From the NCBI RefSeq assembly GCF_963169125.1, contig NC_084797.1, positions 89,499,868 to 89,563,867 of the forward strand: a stretch of DNA of 64,000 nt, in the 5' to 3' direction. Source of the DNA: Humulus lupulus. Its lineage: Eukaryota > Streptophyta > Magnoliopsida > Rosales > Cannabaceae. The notes below the pieces were generated by a model. The model worked only from the letters and a program-made list of their open reading frames with translations. It was not told the origin of the DNA and searched no databases. Made by a program: the position numbers and the translations under genes. Positions 23,201-33,323 of the stretch are shown here, piece after piece; position 1 is the first letter of the stretch; each line of letters begins with the position of its first letter.

Positions 23201-25030
23201 CGGTGCAAAAAGACATAACCGAATGAGAGAGAAAGGGTTAACTTAGGTGTTCTGTTTTTTTTTTCCTTCCTTCTTTTCTTTTGTCTCTTTTGTTTTCCTT
23301 TAGGCTTCTCAAATAATCTACACATTCCACTAAGCCAATAAAGCAGAGTAATACCTATCCCTGATTTTAAACCAAATGACCAATTTTCTCTCCCATAAAT
23401 CCTAAGCCTTTAAATCATTCTAAGGGCATTTTGGTCATTACTCCCAATTCCTCGAATGTCTCTAATATTTACCGCTTACATCCCGATACCTAACTAATCA
23501 CCAATTATATTCCTCAATATTAAATAATCTCCAATATATTTCCTAAACTCCCAGAAATACCCCCAGGCTCGCCCCGAGCCGGGTATAAATTCCCACCGTG
23601 ACTTTTTCGCTAGACCGCTCACTAGGATCGCCTTGAGTCACAAACTGCAAATATATCCACATAATAATGTGGTCTCAACAATTAACACAAATATTTACAT
23701 TTATGCCCTCAACAGGCCAAAATTACGAATATGCCCTTGTAACCTAATCAGGGCCTACATGCATACTAGTACACATAGTCATGCATCACATATATCCAAA
23801 TAATCATATAAACATGCTTTTAATCATTTAAATCACATATAATCCAATTATGCCCTCTTGGCACACTAATCAAGGCCCTTAAGCCTTATTAGTAAATTTG
23901 GGTCGTTACATCCCAATTCAGCCTAAAACCTCAAATAAACAGTATAGCAACTGAGAAAAAACAGCAACAAACCCAAACACACAATCAAACCTAAGAATCA
24001 CCTAGTGGTTTAAAATTCACAAAAACTTAAACCACACTTCACAAAGTTTAAACCACCCTTCAGAAAACTTAAACCACACCAGGAAATAAACTTCAGAAAT
24101 GCATGGAACTCTTACCTCAAGTAGAAATCCGACCCTGAGCTGCTTTCCCAATCCAATTCCAAACTCAAATCCACAAGTCCCCAAGCTTAACCTTGCCAAA
24201 CTTCATCCCAAGAATCCACAAAGCAAAACACAATTTAACTCACTAATCTAACATTTCCAGCAGAAATTCAACAGAAAATTAACTAGGAAACTTACCCTTG
24301 ATCTCAATTAAGCTTTTGAATACTTGAATCTCTGGCCTAGGATCCTTCACAGTCAAACACCTTAGAGAGGGAGAGAGAATCGAATGGAAGAGAGAGAGAG
24401 AGAGCTGAGAGAATGAATCCTTCTTCCTTCCTTTTTCTTTGCTTTTCCTAAGTGGTTCTAGAGTCCCCAACTCCTAAATGAAGTATATCCTCTTGCCAAA
24501 ATGACCAAATTACCCCCTTAAGATAACCTAAGTCCTCAAATAACACCAAGGGTAGTTTAGTCATTTGACACATCCCGCTAAATCCTCGAGTACACCTAAA
24601 AATCCTCGTTTAATCTCGACATACAAAATTATTGATAAGCAACTCACCATTACTCAATAATTCCCGTACACAAGTTATATTCCCAAAATAACCCTAGGCT
24701 CCTCCCGAGCCGGGTATTTGACCCCGTTGTGACTTTCTAGCTATACTGCTCTCTAGGAGCATCTCGGATCGTGCAAAACAATTATATCACCACTCACACA
24801 TGGTATCAATCACAATATATACAAATATTGCATTTAAGCCCTCAGTGGGCTAAAATTACAAATATGCCCCTAACAACCAAATGGGGCCCACATGCATATT
24901 TAATTCTCCTAAACATGCATTTCTAATCACATACTTATCAAATACACATACTAATACAATATATCAATTATTGCCCTCCAGACACGCTAATCAAGGTCGT
25001 AAGCCTTATTAGCAAATTTGGGACGCTACA
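20259..25030 (-). repeat. 3' LTR of element D, interrupted by solo LTR E
   Basis: Plus-strand edges are TATAACGCCCTACTTCC (TG mutated to TA) at 20259 and GGGACGCTACA at 25030. Without E the LTR is 2370 bp. It matches the 5' LTR start at 50997 closely. The cassette lies at 21320-21425, the conserved block near 20605-20650, and a GA-rich simple repeat near 24365-24405. Subfamily I ends. Confidence 0.9.
21514..23910 (-). mobile_element. Solo LTR E (2397 bp) inside the 3' LTR of D
   Basis: It begins TGTAACGCCCTTGATAACC and ends GGGTCGTTACA on the plus strand, between exact 5-bp TCCCA copies (21509-21513, 23911-23915). The D LTR sequence resumes across it, as the copy at 52220-52247 shows. The ends are subfamily II. 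Its cassette (22569-22695) is an AGCGCT-type palindrome set shared with G rather than the CCGCGG or GTCGCGAC type of most copies. No internal domain. Confidence 0.95.
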
Positions 25031-25032
25031 AC

Positions 25033-25625
25033 TGTTATCCAAAAAACTGGCGTAGATGACGTGGCAAGTGATTCTCGGACACGTGGCTGACACTTGGAGG
25101 AACTTTGCTAGGGTATCGACCAGAAGACAAATTATAAGCATGTAAGCAGCCGAAGTTTACCTGCGACCAGCTTGGTCGCAGGTTCCGCATGCTTCATGAC
25201 GTTTCTATAAAGATCTTTGTAAATCCCGAAATTGACTCCCACAATCTCCTGAGTATCCGATTATTTAGGAGAGAATATCTGTAACAGATTCATGTAATCC
25301 CCCTTAAGCCTATAAATAGAGAAAGATAGCTCAAGGAGGGGACCTTTTGGCTTTCGAATTATTTGAGACTAGAGTAATTCTATTTGAGATACTATATTGT
25401 TCTTCAAAGGTTAGTGAAACTCATTGAACCCTAGTTCTTTGATCACTCCTTTGATTCTCATATCAATAACAATCTAAGTGGACGTAGGTTATTACCAGAT
25501 CCTGGGGCCGAACCACTATAAAATATCGTATTCTTATTATTTTCATCATAACGTTCTTTTTAACGCATTCATCCACGTCAAGCGTATTTTGACTCCGTGT
25601 CAGTTGACCAAAATCAGGGTCAACA
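25033..25625 (+). repeat. 5' LTR of element F (593 bp)
   Basis: It starts TGTTATCC and ends GGGTCAACA. A TATA box, TATAAATAGAG, lies at 25311-25321. It has the same length as the 3' LTR once G is removed, with no indels seen by eye. Confidence 0.92.
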
Positions 25626-25645
25626 TTCTGGTGCTTTCGTTGAGA
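25626..25645 (+). other. Probable primer-binding site of element F
   Basis: TTCTGGTGCTTTCGTTGAGA follows the LTR end directly, where the tRNA primer site must lie. I could not assign the tRNA. Confidence 0.45.
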
Positions 25646-25673
25646 GCTTAGTATATCACCGTTGAGAAAACCA

Positions 25674-27952
25674 ATGGCGAAAAATGCAAGGAAAACTGGA
25701 CAGGTGGCCGCCGCTGCACCATCAAACCCGCCTCATCCTCCTCCTACAAGCGTGGCTGAGGATGAGCCACATTTGGAATTTGAGGAGGAAGAAATGGAAG
25801 ACGCGACGCTGAAGAGTACTCTAGGGGCGTTGCATGAAGAGATGGCCAATCTGAGGGCCAGTCAAGAAAGTGCTGCCAAAATCATGGCGCCATAGCTGCA
25901 AGAGATTGAACGGCAGCGCGCGGAGTTAAGTGAGAGGCAGGCGGAGATGGACCATCGCCAGAGCGAAGCCATGGCAGCCCTCGAGGCAGCCCTGCAATTG
26001 GCTAGGAATCAGGCTGCACCTGCCTCGCAGCCTGATCAACCTACGAATGGGCCACCCCACAGGGGTCCCAATCCTAGTCCGCATATCCAACCCTCGAGCC
26101 CACAAAGGCCCGCGCAGCCACCAGCGCCTCAGGACGATGTCCCTTTAGGAGACCCTGAGGAACAACCTCCTTCCCAAGCTGGTTGTGGCAATCCCCCGCA
26201 GTAGAGGCAGAATAGGGCCGGGCAGCAACCTCGCAGTCCTAGATGCCATAGGGGCGTCAAGCCAAACCTTCCAAACAGAGGACAGCATCCTCCTGGTAAC
26301 TGAAGGAACTCAGAGTTAGGCTCTGCGGTCCGAGGTCCCCTAATGCATGATAATGCACAGGCCACCCTCTAACGCTCGGGACGTTTCAGCCTGGGAAGGA
26401 AATCGAGGGAACAGTCGATCCCGTCATAGCCAATCACGGTTCAGAGATGGCAATGGTTATGATGAAGTCGATTCCGGCAGAGGGATGCCGGTCGAAGGAA
26501 TGACGAAAGAGGTGGAAACAGGAGCCAGCCACCTCAAGATGACCAACCCGGCAGACGGGACGCTGGGGGGCAACCCAGGAAAAATAACGTCTTCAACCGG
26601 CTCGAAGCTAGCGAGAAGCGGAGAAGAGACGAGGACTTGAGAGATGTACTCAACGATCGCCGTGAGCGGCATGGTGAGAACATCCCCCCAGCAACAGAAG
26701 CCACAGAGATTCCTGTCGCTGTGCAGGCCCAGATAGATGCCCTTAACCAGGCGGTGCAACAGCTGGTCGAGGGAAGAACATTTCACATCGATCACGACAG
26801 GAGGAAATGCACTCCTTTCGTCCAGAGGATAGCTATGGCAGAGACTCCTAGCAAGTTTAAAATGCCTACACTTCCGAACTTTGATGGGTACGGTGACCCG
26901 GTATCTCACGTCAATAAGCTTGATGGGACATTCAGAAAATGTCCGAAGATGCTCGGTGCAGGATCTTCCCTGCAACACTTTCTGATGCCGCGCAGGAATG
27001 GTTTTTTAAGTTCCCTGTTGCGAGCATAGTTTCCTGGGAGATGTTCGTAAAGGATTTTTATGGACAGTTTTACGCAGGTCGTGTGCATCCGACCAAGGCA
27101 AACCAGCTGGTTGAAATACGCCAGCAGGATGGAGAATCGCTTAAGGGCTACATCCAGCGCTTTATGCGAGCAGCCGCTGGAGCAAAAATGGTGGGGGACG
27201 AAGGAAAAATGATGGCCATAACCGCAGGGGTTAGGCGTCGCACCCCTCTATGGAAGAGCCTCTGAAAAGATGGAGTCAGAACTACCCAGGAATTCTTGGA
27301 CCGGGCTGATCGTTACATCAAGCTCGAAGATGCCATTGCCGACGATGGAAAGCTTCCAGGCAAGGATAAGAAGGCTGCCGAGCCCGCCAAAGCCGCCAAT
27401 GGGTCTAAACCTAACGGCAACGGCAAGGGCAACGGGAACGGTAACGGAAATGGCAAGAATGGTGGAAAACGGCCACACAATGAGCCTTCCACCTCCGACA
27501 ACAAACGAGCCAAGGGTAATCGTTATGAACCTCGGTTCACTAACTACACTGCCCTAGTTGAGTCTCGGGGAGAGTTTTACCAGGCCACGAGTTCCAGTGT
27601 GCCTTATAAGAAGCCTGCCCCCATTCGAAAGGATATTTCGAAAAGGGACACTACCAAGTTCTGTCGTTATCATAACGACTACGGACATGACACCAACGAA
27701 TGCAACCAGCTGAAGGATGAAATCGAGCTCCTTATTAGACAAGGACACTTGAGAAGATACGTACGGGCCTCGGGAAATTCCCAACGAGAAGCTCCAGGTG
27801 GCAACGAGCAAGCGCCCACACGCCAACGCTCGCCACCTTTGCAGCCTGCCCCTGTGACTCGTACATTGTTAACCATTTGTGGAGGCCCGCACCTCGCGGG
27901 AAATAGCGGAAAGGCCAGAGAACGATACGCTCGGACTCTGCACCACAACTAG
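25674..27952 (+). pseudogene. Element F gag (degraded)
   Basis: The ATG at 25674, 49 bases after the LTR, opens a frame with an acidic and coiled-coil-like N-terminus (EEEEMED, then LHEEMANLRASQ). Stops are at about 25893, 26202 and further on. The capsid-like core is recognisable from about 26840 (MPTLPNFDGYGDP) through AAQEWFFKFPVASI (about 26995) and GESLKGYIQRF (about 27140). Frame shifts near 26930, and there is a stop at 27263. A low-complexity Gly-Asn/Lys stretch (27410-27465) precedes a CCHC-like CRYHNDYGHDTNEC (about 27660-27700). TAG at 27950 ends it before the protease. Confidence 0.85.
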
Positions 27953-28588
27953 GACATCGAGATGATGACTGTGGAGGACCACGCGCCAAAAAAGGCTCGG
28001 TCAGAAGAGGGCGAAATAACCTTCTCTGATAGCGATGCCCAACATGTCCGGTTCCCACATTCTGATCCGCTGGTCGTGGATATCCAAATGGCCAACATGA
28101 TGGTGAAGAGAGTGCTAATCGATACAGGAAGTTCAGTGAATATCCTGTATAAGTCTTCGCTGGAACGCATGAAATTGTCCGTTAAGGACCTGGAGCCCTG
28201 CAACCAAACAATATACGGCTTCTCTGGTGAGGGAATTGCCCCCGTCGGATCAATCAGACTGCCAATGATGACAAGTACAGTGCCTGCTACCAGGACATTA
28301 CTCACTACTTTTATAGTAGTTGATTGTCCCTCGGCGTACAATGCCATCATTGGGAGACCTATACTAGTTGATCTACGGGCCGTCACCTCTATGTGGCACT
28401 TAGCCATGAAATTCCCAACAGACGCAGGGGTAGGACACGTATTGGGAAACCAGAGGGAGGCCAGAGAGTGTTATAACGCCTCAGTCACGAAGGCGAAAAA
28501 GGGAACATCAAAGAGCACTACCTCAGATAGGTTGCATATGGAAATTGATACACAAGCCCAATCCGGTGATGAAGTCACCAAATAGGGT
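27953..28588 (+). pseudogene. Element F aspartic protease region
   Basis: This is the same frame as the end of gag, open until TAG at 28583. The active site VLIDTGSSVNIL (about 28114-28150) has an intact D-T-G triad. IIGRPILVDLRAV (about 28347) is the typical second conserved segment of Tat proteases. As part of a polyprotein it would process Gag-Pol in the particle. The domain looks intact, but the flanking stops separate it from gag and RT. Confidence 0.85.
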
Positions 28589-30088
28589 GTTGCCCAAAGT
28601 GAGGATAGAGATCTAGATCCTCGCTTTGGGGATTTTGAAGAGAGCGTTGGACCCGTCGAGGACCTGGAAGAGGTCCAACTCGACGAAAAAGACCCGACCA
28701 GAGTCGTGAAGGTCGGGAAAAACCTAGAACCAACCACGAAGCATGCACTGGTGGGATTTTTGCGAAAGAACCAGGAGGTCTTTGCCTGGTCGCACAAAGA
28801 CATGGCTGGGATAGACCCTGCAGTTATCAGCCATGTCCTGAATATAGACAAGACTTTTCCACCCGTGCAACAAAAAAGAAGGCTGCTCGATAAAGATCGA
28901 TGAAGAGCCTTAAAAGAAGAAGTTGAAAGGTTAAAGGAGAATGGGTTCATCAGGGTGGCGTTTTATCCATCGTGGGTCTCCAATCCAGTGCTAGTTCCCA
29001 AGCCTAATGGCAAATGGCAAACCTGTGTGGATTTTACAGACCTCAATAAAACCTGCCCAAAAGATTGCTTCCCACTCCCCAAAATCGACCAGTTGGTCGA
29101 TGCTACTGCAGGACACGAGATCCTCTCCTTCATGGATGCATATTCAGGCTACAACCAGATTAGCATGCATCCCCCTGACGAGGATCACACCAGCTTTCGG
29201 ACCGATACGGGCTTATACTGTTATAAAGCAATGCCCTTCGGACTGAAAAACGCAGGTGCGACTTACCAGCGGTTAGTTAACCACATGTTTAAAGAATTGA
29301 TCGGGATAAACATGGAGGTGTACGTGGACGACATGCTGGTAAAGTCTAAAAAGGTAGAAGGACATGTGAAGGATTTACAAGAATGTTTTGATGTATTGAA
29401 CGAATACCAGATGAAGTTAAATCCCCTCAAATGTTCCTTCGGAGTTGGATCAGGGAAGTTTTTGGGGTTCATTGTAAATTCAAGAGGAATCGAGGCCAAC
29501 CCTGACAAGATAAAAGCCCTGATCAACATGAAATCGCCAGAAAAGATCAAAGATGTACAAAGTTTAACCGGGAGGATTGCAGCCCTAAGTAGATTTATTT
29601 CAAAATCAACAGACAAATGCGTCCCTTTTTTCAATCTACTTAGGGGCAATAAGAAGTTTGAATGGACAGGAGACTGTGAGCAAGCTTTTCAGGCCTTGAA
29701 AGCACATATGGCACAGCCTCCCGTTTTATCCAAACCGATAGAAGGAAAAACTTTGTTCATTTACCTGGCGATCACGGAAGTTGCTGCGAGTGCGGTACTA
29801 GTGCGAGAGGAGGAAGGCGTACAGAAAGCGGTGTACTATGTAAGCAAGAGGCTAATCGGAGCAGAATTAAGGTATCCTCCCATCGAAAGGTTATCATACT
29901 GTTTAATCCTGGCCTCAACGAAGCTGCGCCCTTACTTCCAAGCCCATCCTATCACAGTTTTAACCGACTAGACCCTTTGGCAAGTCCTCCAGAAACCAAA
30001 GGCGGCTGGGCGCTTATTAAAATGGGCAGTCGAACTAGGGCAGTTCGATATCACATATTCACCGCGAGCAGCAGTAAAAGGATAAGTC
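28589..30088 (+). pseudogene. Element F reverse transcriptase and first RNase H
   Basis: Same frame as the protease. RT runs from about 28700 (FLRKNQEVFAWSHKDMAGI) through DFTDLNKTCPKDCFPLP, FMDAYSGYNQI and the catalytic YVDDMLVKS (about 29320-29345, intact). The first RNase H follows (about 29745-30060) with AVYYVSKRLIGAE. The frame has stops only: TGA at 28901, TAG at 29969, TAA at 30083. No frameshift is seen, in contrast to B, C, D and H. All three could arise by single C-to-T or G-to-A changes. Confidence 0.9.
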
Positions 30089-30646
30089 TTGGCCGATCTT
30101 ATTGCAGAGTTCACCGAACTCCCAAACAGCGAGCAGTGCGAACAGCCTAGTGCGCCTGAGCCTCAAGAGAAAGCTCCTTCGTGGAAGTTATTCACGGACG
30201 GGTCGTCCAACGAATCCCATGCAGGAGCAGGAGTGATATTGATAACGCCGGAAGGGCATCGATTTCACTGTGCCATTAGGTTCGACTTCACCACGTCAAA
30301 TAATGAAGATGAATACGAAGAACTCATCGCTGGGTTAAGAATGGCGAAAGACATGAGCATAAAGACGCTTGATATTTATAGTGATTCACAACTGGTGGTG
30401 AATCAAGTTCTAGGGGAATATCAAGCACGAGGCCTAAAAATGGTGTCCTACTTAAATAAAACCAAAGACCTACTAGCCCAGTTCACGAAGTATACCCTCC
30501 AGCAAATACCGTGGGATCAGAATTCGAATGCAGATGCCTTAGCCAAACTCGCGAGCACGAAAGATGCTGACACTTTGAACATTGTGCCAGTAGAAAGATT
30601 GAGTGAGCCAAGCATACAAGTAATTGAAGCCAGTATGGAAATTTGA
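30089..30646 (+). pseudogene. Element F second (archaeal-type) RNase H
   Basis: An uninterrupted domain follows the first RNase H in the same frame. WKLFTDGSSNESHAGAG (about 30185) gives the first acidic residue. EDEYEELIAGL, YSDSQLVVNQV and NADALAKLAS supply the remaining conserved acidic positions, spaced as in archaeal-type RNase H. In plant retrotransposons, a duplicated RNase H between pol and integrase marks the Tat lineage. TGA at 30644 separates it from integrase. The domain itself appears undamaged. Confidence 0.88.
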
Positions 30647-31187
30647 ATGGAGGGTACATGGATGGCACCTTACTTGGAGTATCTGACAAATGGTGTGCTA
30701 CCAACAGATAGAAACAAAGCCAGAACTCTACAAAGGCAGGCTGCTAGGTACATACTGGTCGATGGTGTTATGTACAGGAGAGGGTATTCAATGCCACTAC
30801 TTATATGTGTTACACCAGAAAAGGCTAAGGAACTAATGAAAGAGGTGCACGAAGGCTTCTGTGGGGATCACGCTAGGGGGCAGAGTTTGGCAAAAAAGAT
30901 TCTAAGGCAAGGCTACTTCTGGCCGACTATGAATGAAGATTCAATGGAGTTTGTACGAAGATGCGATAAATGTCAAAGGTTCTCCAAAATTCCACGAGCA
31001 GCTCCAAACGAGTTGAAACAGATGCAGAGTTCGTGGCCTTTTGCAGTATGGGGGATAGATTTGATTGGATCCCTGCCAACAGGAAAAGGCAGAGTAAAGT
31101 ACGCAGTTGTGGCAGTTGACTACTTCACCAAATGGGCCGAAGCTGAACCACTCGCTACCATAACGACCAAGAAAGTTCTTGACTTCG
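30647..31187 (+). pseudogene. Element F integrase, N-terminal part (cut by K)
   Basis: The HHCC zinc finger (VHEGFCGDHARG ... CDKCQRF) lies at about 30845-30985. The start of the catalytic core follows with WGIDLIGSLP (first Asp, about 31055) and AVVAVDYFTKWAEAEP. Element K is inserted after the codon for DF in LDF, with CTTCG (31183-31187) duplicated at 38250-38254. Without K, the frame continues directly into the downstream half. Confidence 0.9.
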
Positions 31188-31866
31188 TGATACGAACCAC
31201 GCCAACAAGTGTGACGAAACCCGACACCAAATATGGAACAGCCACCAAGAACACACGTGATTGGAATGGAACCGCGACCCAATGCTTAGCCAAGCACGAA
31301 CCTTGGTATGAGGAAGACGCCACAAACGGGGATGGAATCCGTTTGATAAGTCAGGATGAACGCCACAAGGAATCTCCTTGATAAGTTCAAAAGTTTCTTC
31401 AAGAACTCAAGAAGAAATAAACTCACAATTTCATTCAACATAATCTAATTTTTCACATTGTTTTGGCAGTCCTTATAAGGACGAAAATTACATGAAAACA
31501 AGACCCTTGGTCTTCCTAATGAAACCGAAAAATTAAGGACAGCCCCTTTGTCTTCCTAATGAAAACCGAAATTAAAGACAAGAGGACTATTGGTCTCACA
31601 CAAGTCAAATGTTTGACTTATCACAAAATAAACAAAGACTAAAAAAACGTGACTAAAAATAAAAAGACTCATTAAGCTCCTAAACTCAGTCAACTTTGAT
31701 GAGTAAGACAAGTCTTTGTTCTCCTTCAATGTTGACCACGGTCTCCTCTTATTTTAGGACTTTGTGGACTAGGCTGTTAAGTTCTTCCTTGAATCTCTTG
31801 GCTCGTGCCCTCGTCACTGGACCAACTGGAACTTGACTTGATACTTGGGTCTTGGTGTCCTCATCA
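31188..31866 (-). repeat. 3' LTR of element K (679 bp), overlapping the end of pol
   Basis: The left edge TGATACGAACC and right edge CCTCATCA match the other LTR exactly in length. The integrase frame enters it from 31867 and stops at 31749, so 118 bases of this LTR are coding. A possible minus-strand TATA motif lies within CCTTATAAGG (about 31471). Confidence 0.93.
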
Positions 31867-33323
31867 TTCCCCCCCTCTTTAGAAGGATTTGACCTCAAAT
31901 CGTCACCTGCATCAAAAGGACTCAAATCAGAAACATTAAAAGTAGCACTAACATTATACTCACCTGGTAAATCGAGTCTGTAGGCATTGTCATTGATCCT
32001 TTCAAGTACTTGAAATGGACCATCTCCTCGAGGTAGCAATTTTGAATGCCTTTGTGTTGGGAATCGCTCTTTGCTCATGTGTAACCATACCCAATCACCG
32101 GGCTCAAAAACCTGCTTATGACGACCCTTGTTAGCTTGCTTAATGTATTGTTCAGTCCTTCTCTCTATGTTGAGTCGCACCCTCTCATGGATTTTCTTCA
32201 CAAATTCTGCCTTCTTCTCGCCATCTAAATTCAAATGCTCAGAAACAGGTAAAGGTGATAAATCCAAAGGAGTTAGAGGATTAAAACCATAAACAATTTC
32301 AAATGGTGAAAATTTAGTAGCAGAATGCATTGAACGATTATAAGCAAACTCAACATGTGGCAAACAATCTTCCCAAGTCTTAATATTTTTACTTATGATA
32401 GCCCTCAACAAGGTGGATAGGGTCCTATTAACTACTTATGTTTGACCATCGGTTTGAGGGTGACAAGTAGTAGAAAATAATAGTTTTGTCCCAAGTTTTC
32501 CCCACAATGTTTTCCAAAAATAGCTTAAGAACTTGGCATCCCTATCTGATACAATTGTTCTAGGCATACCATGTAATCTCACAATCTCCCTAAAGAACAA
32601 ATCTGCAACGTTAGAGGCATCATCAGTTTTATGACATGGAATAAAATGAGCCATCTTAGAAAATCTGTCTACAACCACAAAGATTGAATCCCTCCCACGC
32701 TTACTTCTAGGTAAACCCAACACAAAATCCATTGAAATGTCAACCCATGGTGAACTAGGGATAGGTAGGGGTGTGTAAAGGCCATTTGGCTGAACTCTTG
32801 ATTTAGCTTGCCTACAAGTGACACACCTACCACAAATTCGCTCAACATCTCGTTTCATGTGGGGCCAAAAGAAGTGCTCTTGCAACATAGCTAGGGTCTT
32901 AGCAACTCCAAAATGTCCCATCAACCCTCCCCCGTGGGACTCTCTAACTAGCAAATCTCTCAAAGAACAATTAGGTACACACAACCTATGCTCCCTAAAC
33001 AAGAAACCCTCATGCCTATAAAATTTTCCTTCAGCAGATTTTTCACAAACACCATAAATTTCCCCAAAATCATGGTCAGCAGAATACAGCTCCTTTATGT
33101 GTTCAAACCCAAGTAATTTAGCATCAAGAGTGGAGATTAGGGCATACCTGCGAGAAAGGGCATCAGCAACCACATTCTCCTTACCTTGTTTATAGCGAAT
33201 GACATAAGGAAATGTCTCAATGAACTCAACCCATCTTGCATGTCTCTTGTTGAGCTTGTGTTGGCCTTTCAAATGTTTCAAGGATTCATGATCTGTGCGA
33301 ATCACAAACTCCTTTGGCCACAA
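31749..33323 (-). pseudogene. Element K RNase H end, integrase and CR-type tail
   Basis: From 33323 the frame carries [10 protein letters not shown] and [10 protein letters not shown] of RNase H. The HHCC finger follows ([12 protein letters not shown] ... [11 protein letters not shown]), then the core with [11 protein letters not shown] (first Asp) and VSDRDAKF (second Asp). At 32436-32438 a TAA stands at the codon right after PQTDGQT, where the catalytic Glu of the DDE triad belongs. The same frame continues through [15 protein letters not shown], a GPFQV motif (about 32015) and a basic tail [12 protein letters not shown], ending at 31749. No chromodomain is evident. The CR-type tail is thought to guide CRM integrase to centromeric chromatin. 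Confidence 0.9.
31867..31881 (-). other. Polypurine tract of element K, inside coding sequence
   Basis: Minus-strand TAAAGAGGGGGGGAA abuts the 3' LTR. It is in frame within the integrase tail, encoding a KEGG segment, so it serves both as primer and as coding sequence. Confidence 0.88.

Noticed and set aside
27410..27465. Gly-Asn repeat as a separate gene or prion-like protein
   Set aside because: It is a low-complexity linker in frame within F gag, upstream of its CCHC motif.
30089..30646. Intact RNase H as a host RNase H gene
   Set aside because: It is in frame between the RT/RNase H and integrase of F, which is the expected Tat position.
28589..31187. Integrated pararetrovirus (caulimovirus) in place of a retrotransposon
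   Set aside because: LTRs, target-site duplication, integrase and element order show an LTR retrotransposon. No movement-protein region was seen.
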